From Candidatus Eiseniibacteriota bacterium (GTDB lineage: Bacteria; Joyebacterota; Joyebacteria; Joyebacterales; Joyebacteraceae), in NCBI GenBank assembly GCA_030609365.1, contig JAUWCJ010000005.1, positions 1-53,394 on the forward strand: DNA of 53,394 bases. The letters are read 5' to 3'. Of this stretch, positions 8,515-17,784 are shown piece by piece. How positions within the stretch are numbered: the first letter of the stretch is position 1; each line of letters opens with the position of its first letter. The notes under the pieces are model-generated. The model was not told the DNA's origin and did not search any database. It worked only from the letters and a program-made list of their open reading frames with translations. Made by a program: the position numbers and the translations under genes.

Positions 8515-9747
8515 CTAGCGGGCGATGACCTCCATGTGCGCCTTTCCATCAAGCTCTCCGGGAATCTCTACGCCGGCCGCGGCCAGGATGGTCGGCGCGA
8601 CATCTATGAGACGACCGTGCTGAGCGGTCGCGCCCGCCGCCACCCTCGGGCCCGAGACGATCCACATTCCCTCTTCGCTGTGCATGTTGGTGCCTATCCT
8701 GGGTTTTCCGGCGGCGTCCAGGGATATGCCAGCGTAGCCGTGGTCAGTGATGACGACCACCGTGCCGGCATCGCCGGTGAGCTTGACCAGCTCGCCAACC
8801 AGCTCATCGACGTGGTCGTAGTAGCGCTCCACCGTCCCTCCGAGGGCCTCTATCTGACGCTGGAGCAGGCGGCGCTCATTCTCGCCTACCTCCAGATGTT
8901 CGATGGCCTCCGTCTCCATGTAGTGCCAGAAGCGTTGGCTGGCTACGTCCGTGCCGGAGAGACACACGAAGAGATCCCGCACGTCCCCATGGGCCGCCAG
9001 CGCGTTTGCCAGATCTACCACAGACCTGTCGGCCGCGTATGCGGTGGCCAGCGCGACGTAGTTCTGGCCGACCAGGGACTCGAGGCCCATCGTCGAGTCT
9101 ATATCGACGAACCTCGAGAGATCGCGACGGGCGAAGTCCGTCGGGTCGAGCACCAGGGGGTTGAGCCGCTCGTACCACGAGACGGGATGAACGGCATCCG
9201 TGTGTGCTCCCCCGTGCTTCCGCTCGAGAATGTAGGTCGAGTACGGCCCCACCATGAAGCCGTCGATCTCCTCGACCGGCCATGTTCCGGGCCAGCCGAG
9301 AACGCCGCTCTTCTCACCGGCGTCAGCGAGGAAGGTCCAGAGGGTACCCACCGTGCGCGATCGAGGCACGAGCGGAGCGTCCACCATCTCGCCCCTGCGC
9401 GACAACTTCTGGGCGCCGACGCCCTGATTCTCCGGGAGCATTCCTGTCACCAGAGAGGTCCAGACGATTCTCGCGTCCACGTTTCGGCCAAGCGTCGCGT
9501 AGCTGCCGGTCGCACCGCCGGCAATGAGCCGCGCCAGATTCGGCAGTCGTCCATCGGCCGTCAGCCTCTCGACCATCGAGGCTTCGAGACCCTGGATCCC
9601 GATCACCACGAGAGACAGCTCACCCGCCTCCGGAGGGATGATGGCGACGGGCTCCTCCTCGCCTCCCGTCATCTTGAGCACGGCGATGATGGCCGTGGCA
9701 ACGAGAACAACAACGACAAGCGCGATCAGGATCTTCTCGACTCTCAT
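8515..9747 (-). CDS. Alkaline-phosphatase-superfamily protein, paralogue 4, predicted pseudoenzyme
   Basis: 410 aa with an N-terminal membrane anchor (KILIALVVVVLVATAIIAVL). The fold is recognisable by alignment with its four neighbours, but key positions differ. The first metal-binding Asp of GIDG is Gln (VIGIQGLEA). The nucleophile segment SPTIW is replaced by ARIVW, so the Ser is Ala. The HGI His is Gln (ENQGV), and the D..H metal pair reads TDVASQRFW with His to Gln. Only TDHGYAG and NMHSEEG are kept. Such a pattern fits a non-catalytic binding or scaffold role rather than decay, because the frame, anchor and length are intact. It lacks the LGYI(D/E) tail of three paralogues. The ATG is preceded by three copies of a 23-nt repeat, each with an AAGGA-type ribosome site. 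Confidence 0.85.
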   Translation of the reverse strand: MRVEKILIALVVVVLVATAIIAVLKMTGGEEEPVAIIPPEAGELSLVVIGIQGLEASMVERLTADGRLPNLARLIAGGATGSYATLGRNVDARIVWTSLVTGMLPENQGVGAQKLSRRGEMVDAPLVPRSRTVGTLWTFLADAGEKSGVLGWPGTWPVEEIDGFMVGPYSTYILERKHGGAHTDAVHPVSWYERLNPLVLDPTDFARRDLSRFVDIDSTMGLESLVGQNYVALATAYAADRSVVDLANALAAHGDVRDLFVCLSGTDVASQRFWHYMETEAIEHLEVGENERRLLQRQIEALGGTVERYYDHVDELVGELVKLTGDAGTVVVITDHGYAGISLDAAGKPRIGTNMHSEEGMWIVSGPRVAAGATAQHGRLIDVAPTILAAAGVEIPGELDGKAHMEVIAR

Positions 9748-9816
9748 GCGTTCTCCTTCACAAACCTCTTGCGTTTTCCTTCACAAACCTCTTGCGTTCT
9801 CCTTCACGAACCTCTC
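9748..9816 (-). repeat. Three tandem 23-nt repeats, each carrying a ribosome binding site
   Basis: Units at 9748-9770, 9771-9793 and 9794-9816 differ by only one to three bases. Read on the coding strand each contains GTGAAGGAGAACGC or GTGAAGGAAAACGC, and the last one leads directly into the ATG at 9747. Thus the Shine-Dalgarno of the pseudoenzyme gene is present three times in the 88-nt gap. Confidence 0.85.
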
Positions 9817-9835
9817 TGGGGAGCTCGGGACGACG

Positions 9836-11131
9836 CTACTCAATGTAGCCCAGAGCCCGCAGGCGCTCACGCACTTCATCGTCTATTGGAGACTCGATGG
9901 GCTCACGGTCGGCTGCGTCCGTGGCCTCCCGCTCCGGCTCGTAGGTCTCGATGGTCCGGACAGGGTGAGCCCTCAGAAAATTCGGATCGATCGCCTCCGT
10001 CAACACGCTTCCGTCCATGTCTTCCGCCACGGGAAATCCACAGAGAGCGAGGATCGTCGGCGTGATGTCGAGCACGCTCGCGTCCACCAGCTCCTGCCCC
10101 TCGGCGATGTCCTTGCCCCAGAACGCGACGACGCCCGTGGGATCGTGCATGGCTATTCCCCAACGGTAGTAGTCGCCGGTGGGCTTGGGTCCGGAGTGCC
10201 CGTGGTCGGACGTCAGGATCACGGTGGTGTTCTCGTCGGTCATCTCGATGAAGCCGGCGAGAACCACGTCCATCTCCTCGTAGTAGCGGGCGATCACGTC
10301 TCCGAACATCGCCTCCTCCTGACGGGAGATGGGAGGACCGGACTCCGGCATCATGTCTACCCAGTAGAGATGGCACACGCCGTCAATCCCCTTGAGGTAG
10401 ACGGCGTAGAAGTCGACCGGCATCTGGTCCGCCATGTGGAGCGCCACGGAACGGCTGGTCTCATCCGTCGCGATACAGGTCTTGAGCGAATCGAACCTCT
10501 TTCGAAGGACCTCGTCCTCCGGCACGGCTCCGTTGATGAGCGCGGATGCCCGCTCGTCGGGGACCTCCTTATCGAGAACCCTGAGGCCCTCTATGTCCGC
10601 GGCGAGCGCGGGCGGGAAGGTCAGTCGCCCTTCCTCACCGCCCTGCTCGGGCGACCATCCGTAGTTGAAGTAGTCCGTCACGAGGTAGCCGTTCACAGGC
10701 TCGGCCGGCCAGGTCGCGAGCCAACCTACTATCCCGACGCTCCAGCCCGCGTCCCCGAGAATGTCCCAGACGGCCTCGACCAATCGCACGTTGGACGTCA
10801 CCGGCACGGGCTGCCCGCCCGCCGCCGGCTTCTTCGCGAAGCCCATGATGCCGTGCTTCTCCGGGAGCTTCCCGGTGGCGATACTGGTCCAGATGACAGG
10901 CGACTCCAGGATGTCGAGGGAACGAAGCTCACCCCACGTGCCCTCGGACATGACCCTGGCGAAGGTCGGCAGCCGGCCCTGTTCCAGCAGCGGGCCCATG
11001 ATGTCCCACTCCATGCCGTCGATGCCGATGAGCATTATCTTCCTCTCGACGGGCTCGACCGATGGCGGCGCGCATGAGGTCGCGACCAGAGCCGCGGCAC
11101 AAAAGAGGGCAGTGACAAGGGACCTTTTCAT
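9836..11131 (-). CDS. Alkaline-phosphatase-superfamily lipoprotein, paralogue 3
   Basis: 431 aa. The start MKRSLVTALFCAAALVATSC is a lipoprotein signal peptide with a lipobox-like ATSC, so the enzyme is probably membrane-anchored on the periplasmic side. Catalytic and metal motifs: LIGIDGMEW, SPVIWTSIATG with KHGI, KGIDGVCHLYW, TSDHGHSGP and AMHDPTG. GGAGGAAG lies upstream of the ATG. The C-terminus ends PIESPIDDEVRERLRALGYIE. It lies 69 nt after the preceding phosphatase gene in the same array. The family is secure by motif pattern; substrate is not known. Confidence 0.88.
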   Translation of the reverse strand: MKRSLVTALFCAAALVATSCAPPSVEPVERKIMLIGIDGMEWDIMGPLLEQGRLPTFARVMSEGTWGELRSLDILESPVIWTSIATGKLPEKHGIMGFAKKPAAGGQPVPVTSNVRLVEAVWDILGDAGWSVGIVGWLATWPAEPVNGYLVTDYFNYGWSPEQGGEEGRLTFPPALAADIEGLRVLDKEVPDERASALINGAVPEDEVLRKRFDSLKTCIATDETSRSVALHMADQMPVDFYAVYLKGIDGVCHLYWVDMMPESGPPISRQEEAMFGDVIARYYEEMDVVLAGFIEMTDENTTVILTSDHGHSGPKPTGDYYRWGIAMHDPTGVVAFWGKDIAEGQELVDASVLDITPTILALCGFPVAEDMDGSVLTEAIDPNFLRAHPVRTIETYEPEREATDAADREPIESPIDDEVRERLRALGYIE

Positions 11132-11200
11132 CGTCCGTTCTTCCTCCTCGCGGGCCAGAAGGCTCCTCGCCCGCCGCTGTGACGCTCCGTCGTCGCGACG

Positions 11201-12463
11201 CTACTCGGTGTGCTCGTAGGTTGCCACGCGTCTCACGGAATGGCTCCGCAGGAAGGCGGGCTCGAAGGCGTTCTCGATGACGGAGCCGTCCATGTCGTCG
11301 CCGACAGGCAGTCCACAGAGTGCGAGGATCGTGGGCGTTACGTCACGGACACTCCGCTCCTCGATCCGGACGCCGTCCCTGAACGCGTCGCCCGACATGA
11401 CGAGGATACCTATGGGGCCATGATCATTGATCCCTCCGGGCAGCTGCCCGGGCTTCGGCCCCTCGAACCCGTGGTCGGAGCACACGATCACCGTGCCGTC
11501 GCCGAACTCGTCTACGAGGACGCCGAGCATCTCGTCCGCGTACTCGTAGTAGCGCGCTACCGTGCCGCCGAACACGCGGGACTCAGTCTGCGATACCGGG
11601 AAGCCCACTTCACCGGGGTGCGCGGCGGCCCAGAACTTGTGGCTCGCCGTGTCGACGCCCCGAAGGTACACGATGGACACGTCGGTCGGCCGGTTCCGCA
11701 TCAGGTGGCGCATGACCGAGAGAAACGTCCGGTCACCGGCCAGGATACCGCTCAGGGCGTTCGCGCGCTGTTCGAGCTCGCTTATCCCCCGCATCTCCAG
11801 GAACATCTGCTCGACCGGAAGCTGCTGAGTCTCGGCCGTGGTCATGGCCGCATCAAGGTCTATGAACCAGTCCAGGTCTTCATCGGTGATGCCCTCGCTG
11901 ACGACGCGCAGCGGCTCGACCTCGTCCCGGAGATCATCGGGATACGTCAGATGCTCGGGCAACGGACGGTCGGGCCGGGGAGGGTATCGGAAGTAGTCAG
12001 TGATCATGTACCCGTTCACGGGTTCCGCCGGCCAGCTGACCAGCCACCCGACGACGGTCACAGTCATGCCGCGTTCACCGATGATGTCCCAGAAGGTACG
12101 GGCCGTCCGAACGTTACTTGTCAGGATCTTCTTGGTCTGCGGGTCCATGAAATCGGTGATGCCGTGCTTCTCCGGAAGCTTCCCGGTCGCTATCGTCGCC
12201 CAGATGGTCGGGGACTTCTGCTTCGGCTCGAGCGAGTGGAGGTCACACGACACACCGGACTCAACGAGGACGGTCAGGTTCGGGAGCTTCCCCTCCTCCA
12301 TGAGCGGCTCGATGACGTCCCAGTCGGCCGAGTCGATCCCGACCATGAGGATTCGTCCGCCGGCAGCCGGTCCGCGCTCGCTGCAGCCGGCAACGACTCC
12401 GGCGATGAGAGCGGTCGCGAGCACGGCCGTGAACAATCGAACGTGTCTTCGATGCAGATTCAT
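11201..12463 (-). CDS. Alkaline-phosphatase-superfamily lipoprotein, paralogue 2
   Basis: 420 aa. The signal sequence ends in VAGC, a lipobox. Motifs are MVGIDSADW, SPTIWATIATG with KHGI, RGVDTASHKFW, CSDHGFEGP and INDHGPIG, so all catalytic and metal positions are kept. The central segment between motifs is longer than in the pseudoenzyme and includes VEPLRVVSEGITDEDLDWFID. It ends at VATYEHTE and lacks the LGYI tail, so it is shorter at the C-terminus than three paralogues. AGGAACGACAC precedes the ATG. It starts 9 nt after paralogue 1, which suggests translational coupling. Confidence 0.88.
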   Translation of the reverse strand: MNLHRRHVRLFTAVLATALIAGVVAGCSERGPAAGGRILMVGIDSADWDVIEPLMEEGKLPNLTVLVESGVSCDLHSLEPKQKSPTIWATIATGKLPEKHGITDFMDPQTKKILTSNVRTARTFWDIIGERGMTVTVVGWLVSWPAEPVNGYMITDYFRYPPRPDRPLPEHLTYPDDLRDEVEPLRVVSEGITDEDLDWFIDLDAAMTTAETQQLPVEQMFLEMRGISELEQRANALSGILAGDRTFLSVMRHLMRNRPTDVSIVYLRGVDTASHKFWAAAHPGEVGFPVSQTESRVFGGTVARYYEYADEMLGVLVDEFGDGTVIVCSDHGFEGPKPGQLPGGINDHGPIGILVMSGDAFRDGVRIEERSVRDVTPTILALCGLPVGDDMDGSVIENAFEPAFLRSHSVRRVATYEHTE

Positions 12464-12472
12464 GTGTCGTTC

Positions 12473-13828
12473 CTATTCAATGTAGCCCAGCGAACGCAAC
12501 TCTTCCCTGATCGCGTCATCAAGAGCCGATTCGATGGGCTCCTCGGACTGCTCGGGCGGCTCGTCCCTCTCGTACGTGTCGACGTATGTGACGGGATGGT
12601 CGGCCAGATGGTCCTCGTCGATCATACCGGTCAGCACGAAACCGTCCATGTCGCGCCCAACGGGCTCACCTAAGAGTGTCAGGATCGTCGGCGTCAGGTC
12701 GAGGACGTTCGCATTCGCAAGCGTGGCTCCCCGCCGGATCCCGGGCCCCATCGCCGCGAGGATTCCCAGCTCCCGGTGCATGGAGATGCCGAGCTGCAAA
12801 CCTTCCTTGGTTCGCCGTGGTCCGTAGAAGCCGTGGTCCGAGCACACGATCACGATGGAGTTCGGCTCGATCGAGTCGAGCACGTCACCGATGAGCAAAT
12901 CGACGCGCTCGTAGTACCGTGGGATCACGTTCTCGAAAGCCTCGTTGATTTTCTCGTCCACCTTGATGTCAACGGTGTAGGGCCTCATGGGTCCCCAGAA
13001 TCTGTGACAACAGCGGTCCAGCCCGAGGAAGTAGACGGCGTAGAAATCGGGCTGCTCGCGGGACTCCAGCAGGTACTCCGACATTGCCAGAATGCTCTGA
13101 TCGCTTGCGTAGATGCCGCGCAAGCCCTGCACTCCGATCCACGTAATGGCCTCTTCGCCGTCCTGCCAGACGTCGCCGCTCATCAGGTCGGCGACGTCGT
13201 CCATGGTGGTCGATGCGAGGGACACGCGGAGAGGAGCGAGTTCCTCCTCCAGTTCCGTCGGGTAGGTCAAATGTGGGATGCTGCTGTAGCCGTCCTCCGG
13301 CGCGTACACGATGCGGTCGGTCACGCAGTAGCCGTCAACCTCCTGGGCGGGCCAGGTCACCAACCAGCCCAGGATGCCGACCGTGCGCCCGCTCTCTCCG
13401 AGGATGTCCCATATGCTCCTGGTTCGCCAACCGTTTGAGTTGAGGAGCGGCTGCTCGTCGCTTCCGGCGACGAAATCGCCGATGCCGTGCTTCCGTGGTC
13501 CCTTCCCCGTGGCTATCGTGGTCCAGATGGTCGGTGACTTCTGCAGCGGCATGAGGGAGCGCAACTCGGCGCGGGTGCCCTCGCTGAGAACGCGGGCCAG
13601 GTTCGGCATCTTCCCTTGCTCGATGAGCGGGTCGGCGAGCGACCAGTCCATGCCGTCGATCCCGATGACGACCACCTTGGTGTCGGGCGCGGTGCCGCAG
13701 CCCCCAAAGAAGAGCGCCGCAAGCGCCACGGAGAGCACGAACACTGTCGCTCCCGCACGGAACGCGCTGCTCGTCATCCGCCCTGGCATGCCCGCCACCC
13801 GAGCCGCGTATCGATTCGCTGGTGTCAA
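12473..13828 (-). CDS. Alkaline-phosphatase-superfamily lipoprotein, paralogue 1
   Basis: 451 aa from a TTG at 13828, chosen because GGAGGAG lies 8 nt upstream at the end of glyS. A start at the internal ATG coding for MTSSAFRAGATVFVLSVAL (codon 18) would give a more usual lipoprotein signal ending FFGGC, so the start is uncertain. Motifs are complete: VIGIDGMDW, SPTIWTTIATG with KHGI, LGLDRCCHRFW, CSDHGFYGP, SMHRELG. It ends PIESALDDAIREELRSLGYIE. It follows glyS by 5 nt and opens the phosphatase array. Function is probably hydrolysis or transfer on an extracytoplasmic phospho-ester; substrate unknown. Confidence 0.87.
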   Translation of the reverse strand: MTPANRYAARVAGMPGRMTSSAFRAGATVFVLSVALAALFFGGCGTAPDTKVVVIGIDGMDWSLADPLIEQGKMPNLARVLSEGTRAELRSLMPLQKSPTIWTTIATGKGPRKHGIGDFVAGSDEQPLLNSNGWRTRSIWDILGESGRTVGILGWLVTWPAQEVDGYCVTDRIVYAPEDGYSSIPHLTYPTELEEELAPLRVSLASTTMDDVADLMSGDVWQDGEEAITWIGVQGLRGIYASDQSILAMSEYLLESREQPDFYAVYFLGLDRCCHRFWGPMRPYTVDIKVDEKINEAFENVIPRYYERVDLLIGDVLDSIEPNSIVIVCSDHGFYGPRRTKEGLQLGISMHRELGILAAMGPGIRRGATLANANVLDLTPTILTLLGEPVGRDMDGFVLTGMIDEDHLADHPVTYVDTYERDEPPEQSEEPIESALDDAIREELRSLGYIE

Positions 13829-13833
13829 CGCTA

Positions 13834-15912
13834 CTACTCCTCCCGCTCCTCTCCCTCGAGCACGACCCTGGAGAAATCGGCCACGCGCATGAAGAGTCGC
13901 TTCACTTCCCCAAGAAGACCCAGCCTGGCCGCCCTGAGCTTCGGGTCGTCCACCATGACCATCACGTCATCGAAGAACGAGTCGATCGGCTTCCTCAGTT
14001 TCAGCAGCTCGCGGACCGCGGAATCGAAATCCCCTCCGGCCATCGCCGCATCGACACCCGCCGCGGTCGTCTCTCTCATCTCGTTCAGGGCCCGCGAGGC
14101 CGGCTCGACCAGGGCCCCGGTATCGAAGTCGCCCGGCGCCTGCCCCTTCAGGATGTTCATGGCGCGCCTGGCGCCTATGACCAGACCCGCGAAGTCATCC
14201 GCCGCCCTGAAGTGAGTGAGCGCCGTCAGTCGCGGCCTGACGCCCACGAGCGAGTCGAACGACGACTCCAGGACCGCATCGACGAGATCATACGCGTGCC
14301 CGGCGTCGATGAAGAGCGTCCTCGCCCTGAGCCTCATGAACGAAAGCACGCTCTCGACCAGTTCGTCGAGGGCTTCTCCTTTAGCATCGTAACCGGCTCC
14401 GGCGTTCCGGACCAGCTCGCCGAGTGAGAGCGGCAGTTCGCCCTCGTCTACTATTCTGACGAGTCCGATGGCCTGACGTCGCAGGGCATATGGGTCCTGA
14501 GAGCCAGTCGGTATCAAACCGACCGAAAAGCACCCGACTATCGAGTCGATCTTGTCCGCAATGCTCAAAATGGTCCCCGCGGGCGTCTTTGGCAAGGCGT
14601 CCCCGGCGAACCTGGGCAGGTAGTGCTCGTAGATGGCGGTGGCGACCGTCTGGGGCTCGCCGGACTCCAGGGCGTACTCCCGCCCCATGATGCCCTGCAG
14701 CTCCGTGAACTCCTTCCCATCCCTGACCATCTCGGTCACGAGGTCCGCCTTCGCCAGCCGGGCGGCGCGGACCGCCGTGTCGAGCGCGTCCGGCGCAATG
14801 ACCCGGGCGACACACTCCGCGAGCGCTTCCAGCCGCTCGGTCTTCTCGTAGAGCGACCCGACGCCTTCGAGCCACACGACATCCTTGAGTCGCTCGACCT
14901 TGCTCTCGAGCGAGCTTCCGGTGTCTTCCTGCCAGTAGAACTCGGCGTCATCCAGCCTGGACTCGAGCACACGCTCGTTGCCCTTGCGGATGATGTCGTG
15001 GTGGTCTTGGGGAGCGTTGACCACACACAGGAAATGAGGCAGGAGCTTCCCGTCGTCCGACTCAACTGCGAAGTACCTCTGATGACCCTTCATCGCCGCG
15101 ACGACTACGTCTCTCGGGAGCTTCAGGAAGCGCTTGTCGAAGCTGCCTGCGTAGACGGTCGGGTACTCGGTGAGGAACGTCACCTCGTCCAGCAGTTCGA
15201 GGTCCTCCACGAGTCTGCCCCCGCACTCGCCGGCGACACGCAGGGCTTCGTTCGCGATCGTGTCTTTTCTCTTCTCGTGATCGGCAATGACGTAGCTGTC
15301 TCTCAGAAGGTCTTCGTACGCGTCCGCACCCTCGACCTCGTGCGGGCCAGGTGACCACACGCGCAGCCCGTGCGTGAGGGCACCCGCCTGGACGCCGGCG
15401 TACGTGAGATCGAGAACCTCGTTACCAAGCATCGCTACCAGCCACCTGATCGGTCGCGCGAAGCGTCGGTCCGGGCCCCACTTCATGGTCTTCGGGAAGG
15501 TCAGTGTGTCCGCCGCCGCGGCCAGAAGCCGGGGCAGTACGTCCGCCGCCGGTCCTCCCCCGTCGGTGACCTCAACCTGGACGTAGTCGTCTACAACAGT
15601 GAGAGCGGCGACATCAACATTCTGGGATCTCGCGAATCCTGTCGCTGCCTTCGTGGGAGCGCCGTCATCTCCGAAGGCGATACGAGCGGGCGGACCGGTG
15701 ACGGTCTTAGTCTCGCTCGTCTGGGCGTCCGCGACGCCCTTGACGATCACGGTCATCCGGCGCGGGGTAGCGAACGTGCGCGTGGACTCGAACGAGAGCC
15801 GCGCTGATGTGAGTTCGCGCTCGAGCGCGCAGGAGAGCTGCGAGAGCGCCGGGAGTATGTAGGACGCGGGGATCTCCTCCACGCCTATCTCAAAGAGAAG
15901 GTCACGTGCCAT
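13834..15912 (-). CDS. glyS: Glycyl-tRNA synthetase beta subunit
   Basis: 692 aa, the normal length of bacterial GlyS. It begins [19 protein letters not shown], the characteristic N-terminus, and includes the HD-like segment and the C-terminal anticodon-recognition/DALR region (residues ~580-690). With GlyQ it forms the heterotetramer that charges tRNA-Gly in the cytoplasm. Its ATG at 15912 overlaps the glyQ stop as TGATG, so the two subunits are translationally coupled and made in equal amounts. Confidence 0.96.
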   Translation of the reverse strand: MARDLLFEIGVEEIPASYILPALSQLSCALERELTSARLSFESTRTFATPRRMTVIVKGVADAQTSETKTVTGPPARIAFGDDGAPTKAATGFARSQNVDVAALTVVDDYVQVEVTDGGGPAADVLPRLLAAAADTLTFPKTMKWGPDRRFARPIRWLVAMLGNEVLDLTYAGVQAGALTHGLRVWSPGPHEVEGADAYEDLLRDSYVIADHEKRKDTIANEALRVAGECGGRLVEDLELLDEVTFLTEYPTVYAGSFDKRFLKLPRDVVVAAMKGHQRYFAVESDDGKLLPHFLCVVNAPQDHHDIIRKGNERVLESRLDDAEFYWQEDTGSSLESKVERLKDVVWLEGVGSLYEKTERLEALAECVARVIAPDALDTAVRAARLAKADLVTEMVRDGKEFTELQGIMGREYALESGEPQTVATAIYEHYLPRFAGDALPKTPAGTILSIADKIDSIVGCFSVGLIPTGSQDPYALRRQAIGLVRIVDEGELPLSLGELVRNAGAGYDAKGEALDELVESVLSFMRLRARTLFIDAGHAYDLVDAVLESSFDSLVGVRPRLTALTHFRAADDFAGLVIGARRAMNILKGQAPGDFDTGALVEPASRALNEMRETTAAGVDAAMAGGDFDSAVRELLKLRKPIDSFFDDVMVMVDDPKLRAARLGLLGEVKRLFMRVADFSRVVLEGEEREE

Positions 15913-16874
15913 CAGCGACCACCTCCCTTCGAGCTATCGGGAGCGCCAAGTTCGGGGGAAGAACCCCCGCTCTCGGGACGCTCGCCTCCGTGGAGAAGGG
16001 GGTGTCCAAGCTCCTCGCGCTGTGTCGTGTAGAGGAGCGCGGTCTTCCTCGCGAGCTTCCTGACGCGCGTTATGTATCCTGTGCGCTCCGTGACACTGAT
16101 GGCGCCGCGCGCGTCCAGCACATTGAACGCGTGAGAGCACTTGAGCACGTAATCGTACCCCGGCGCGAGGAGACCGAGGGTGAGCAGGCGCACTGCCTCG
16201 GACTCGTACTTGTCGAAGAACTCCCTGTGCAGCGGAATGTCGGCCTCGTCGAAGTTGAACCTGGAGAACTCGACCTCGAATCCCTTCTGCAGCTCGCCGA
16301 AACTCACGCCGGGCGCCCACTCGAGTTCGAAGAAGCTGTCGACGCCCTGCAGGAATGTCGCGAGCCTGCCCAGCCCGTAGGTTATCTCGGACGAAGTCAC
16401 CGGAAGCTCGATGCCGCCCGCCTGCTGGAAGTAGGTGAACTGCGTTATCTCCATCCCGTCGATCCAGACCTCCCACCCCAGCCCCGCCGCCCCGAGCGTC
16501 GGAGACTCCCAATCGTCTTCCACGAGACGGACATCGTGCTTCTTGAGGTCAATGCCGAGCGCGTCGAGACTTCCGAAGTAGATGTCGAGGACGTCGGATG
16601 GCGCCGGCTTCAGCAGGACCTGATACTGCAGGAACTGCTGCATTCGTATCGGGTTCTCGCCGTAGCGCCCGTCTTTCGGCCGCCGCGAGGGCTCGACATA
16701 TGCGGCCTTCCACGGCTCCGGCCCCAGGCATCTCAGAAACGTGGCCGGATTGAAGGTGCCGGCCCCGACCTCGGAGTTGTAGGGCTGCAGTATCACGCAT
16801 CCGTACTCCGCCCAGAAGGCCTGAAGCCCGAGGATGATGTCCTGAAAGAGATGTCGCTTGCTGTTATCCTTCAT
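15912..16874 (-). CDS. glyQ: Glycyl-tRNA synthetase alpha subunit
   Basis: 320 aa. It contains the class II catalytic core of the alpha2beta2 enzyme: [58 protein letters not shown] and [17 protein letters not shown]. The C-terminus carries a Gly/Ser/Pro-rich extension of about 30 residues after the usual end. The start ATG overlaps the recO stop by 11 nt. The neighbouring glyS encodes the partner subunit. Confidence 0.96.
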   Translation of the reverse strand: MKDNSKRHLFQDIILGLQAFWAEYGCVILQPYNSEVGAGTFNPATFLRCLGPEPWKAAYVEPSRRPKDGRYGENPIRMQQFLQYQVLLKPAPSDVLDIYFGSLDALGIDLKKHDVRLVEDDWESPTLGAAGLGWEVWIDGMEITQFTYFQQAGGIELPVTSSEITYGLGRLATFLQGVDSFFELEWAPGVSFGELQKGFEVEFSRFNFDEADIPLHREFFDKYESEAVRLLTLGLLAPGYDYVLKCSHAFNVLDARGAISVTERTGYITRVRKLARKTALLYTTQREELGHPLLHGGERPESGGSSPELGAPDSSKGGGR

Positions 16875-17745
16875 ATCGCTGCTCCGATTGTGCGGAAGGT
16901 TGTCCTGTCCTTCTTATCTGAGCGAGGAACCTGAGCGACTTGAGCCTGAGTTCTCGCCCCGCGTGTTCTTCCAGAAAGCCCATCAGTGTCTCGCTTACCT
17001 CGTCGCGAACGGCCGCCGGGATATCCACCACCTGTGGCGCGGGCGTCACGGTCGAGGGCGCTGCAGGCGTCCCGCTCGCGGGCGACGCCGCCCCCGCGTT
17101 TCCGGGTTCGGGCGGAGTCTCACCGCCCGACGGGGACATGGAAGCCAGGAGCTTCGCGGCGGAGTCGGAGAGTGGTCGCGCCCCGGGCTCCTCCCCCTGA
17201 CAGTCGCCGCAGACAATGCCGCCCCGCCTGGCCGCGAAGGACACTCGTCCGTCCGGCAGGCCCTTGCAGACGATACAGCGCGCAAGCTCCGGCGCATAAC
17301 CGAGCGCCGACGCCAGTGATAGCTCGAAGCTCCAGAGCACCGCGTCAAGCGAAGACGGGGGCGCTACCGCGGCCCTGTCCAGCGTGCTCTCGAGGAAATC
17401 GAAGAGCCCGGGGTCGGGCTCCCGCTCTGAGACCAGGGCGTCCGTGAGTTCGAGCGCGGCTCCCGCGTAGGCCATGCGGACCACGTCACGCCGCAGCTCG
17501 GGCCACTGGCGCTCGACTTCGGCCTGCGACACGAACAGCAGGTCCCGCCCCTCCCGCAGGTAGAAAACCACCCCGGAGACCAGCATCGGTTCCAGGGCAG
17601 CTCCAAGTCGTCCGCCTCCCTTGCGCGCACCCTTCGCGACAAATCTCACCTTGCCGTAGTCGCGAGTATAGCACACGACGACCTTGCTCGTCTCACCCAG
17701 CCGGTAGCTCTTGAGCGAGATCGCTCTCGACTTGACGAGCGCCAT
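16864..17745 (-). CDS. recO: DNA repair protein RecO
   Basis: 293 aa. The N-terminal OB fold starts [20 protein letters not shown] with [17 protein letters not shown], and a C-terminal zinc-binding part has CIVCKG...CGDC (C-x2-C twice). RecO loads RecA on SSB-covered DNA with RecF and RecR. A Pro/Ala/Ser/Gly-rich insert of about 40 residues (around 215-255) lies between the zinc region and the last helix; it is unusual and probably a disordered loop. The gene is in the row with glyQ, an arrangement seen in many bacteria. Confidence 0.92.
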   Translation of the reverse strand: MALVKSRAISLKSYRLGETSKVVVCYTRDYGKVRFVAKGARKGGGRLGAALEPMLVSGVVFYLREGRDLLFVSQAEVERQWPELRRDVVRMAYAGAALELTDALVSEREPDPGLFDFLESTLDRAAVAPPSSLDAVLWSFELSLASALGYAPELARCIVCKGLPDGRVSFAARRGGIVCGDCQGEEPGARPLSDSAAKLLASMSPSGGETPPEPGNAGAASPASGTPAAPSTVTPAPQVVDIPAAVRDEVSETLMGFLEEHAGRELRLKSLRFLAQIRRTGQPSAQSEQRYEG

Positions 17746-17784
17746 CCCTCGTTCTCCATCTGTGTCGGCCTGTGACCAGTGTCG

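Noticed and set aside
9748-9816. CRISPR-like repeat
   Set aside because: The three 23-nt units are directly adjacent without spacers and contain ribosome binding sites.
8536-12673. Long plus-strand open frames opposite the phosphatase array
   Set aside because: High-GC antisense shadows; the minus-strand genes carry complete catalytic motifs.
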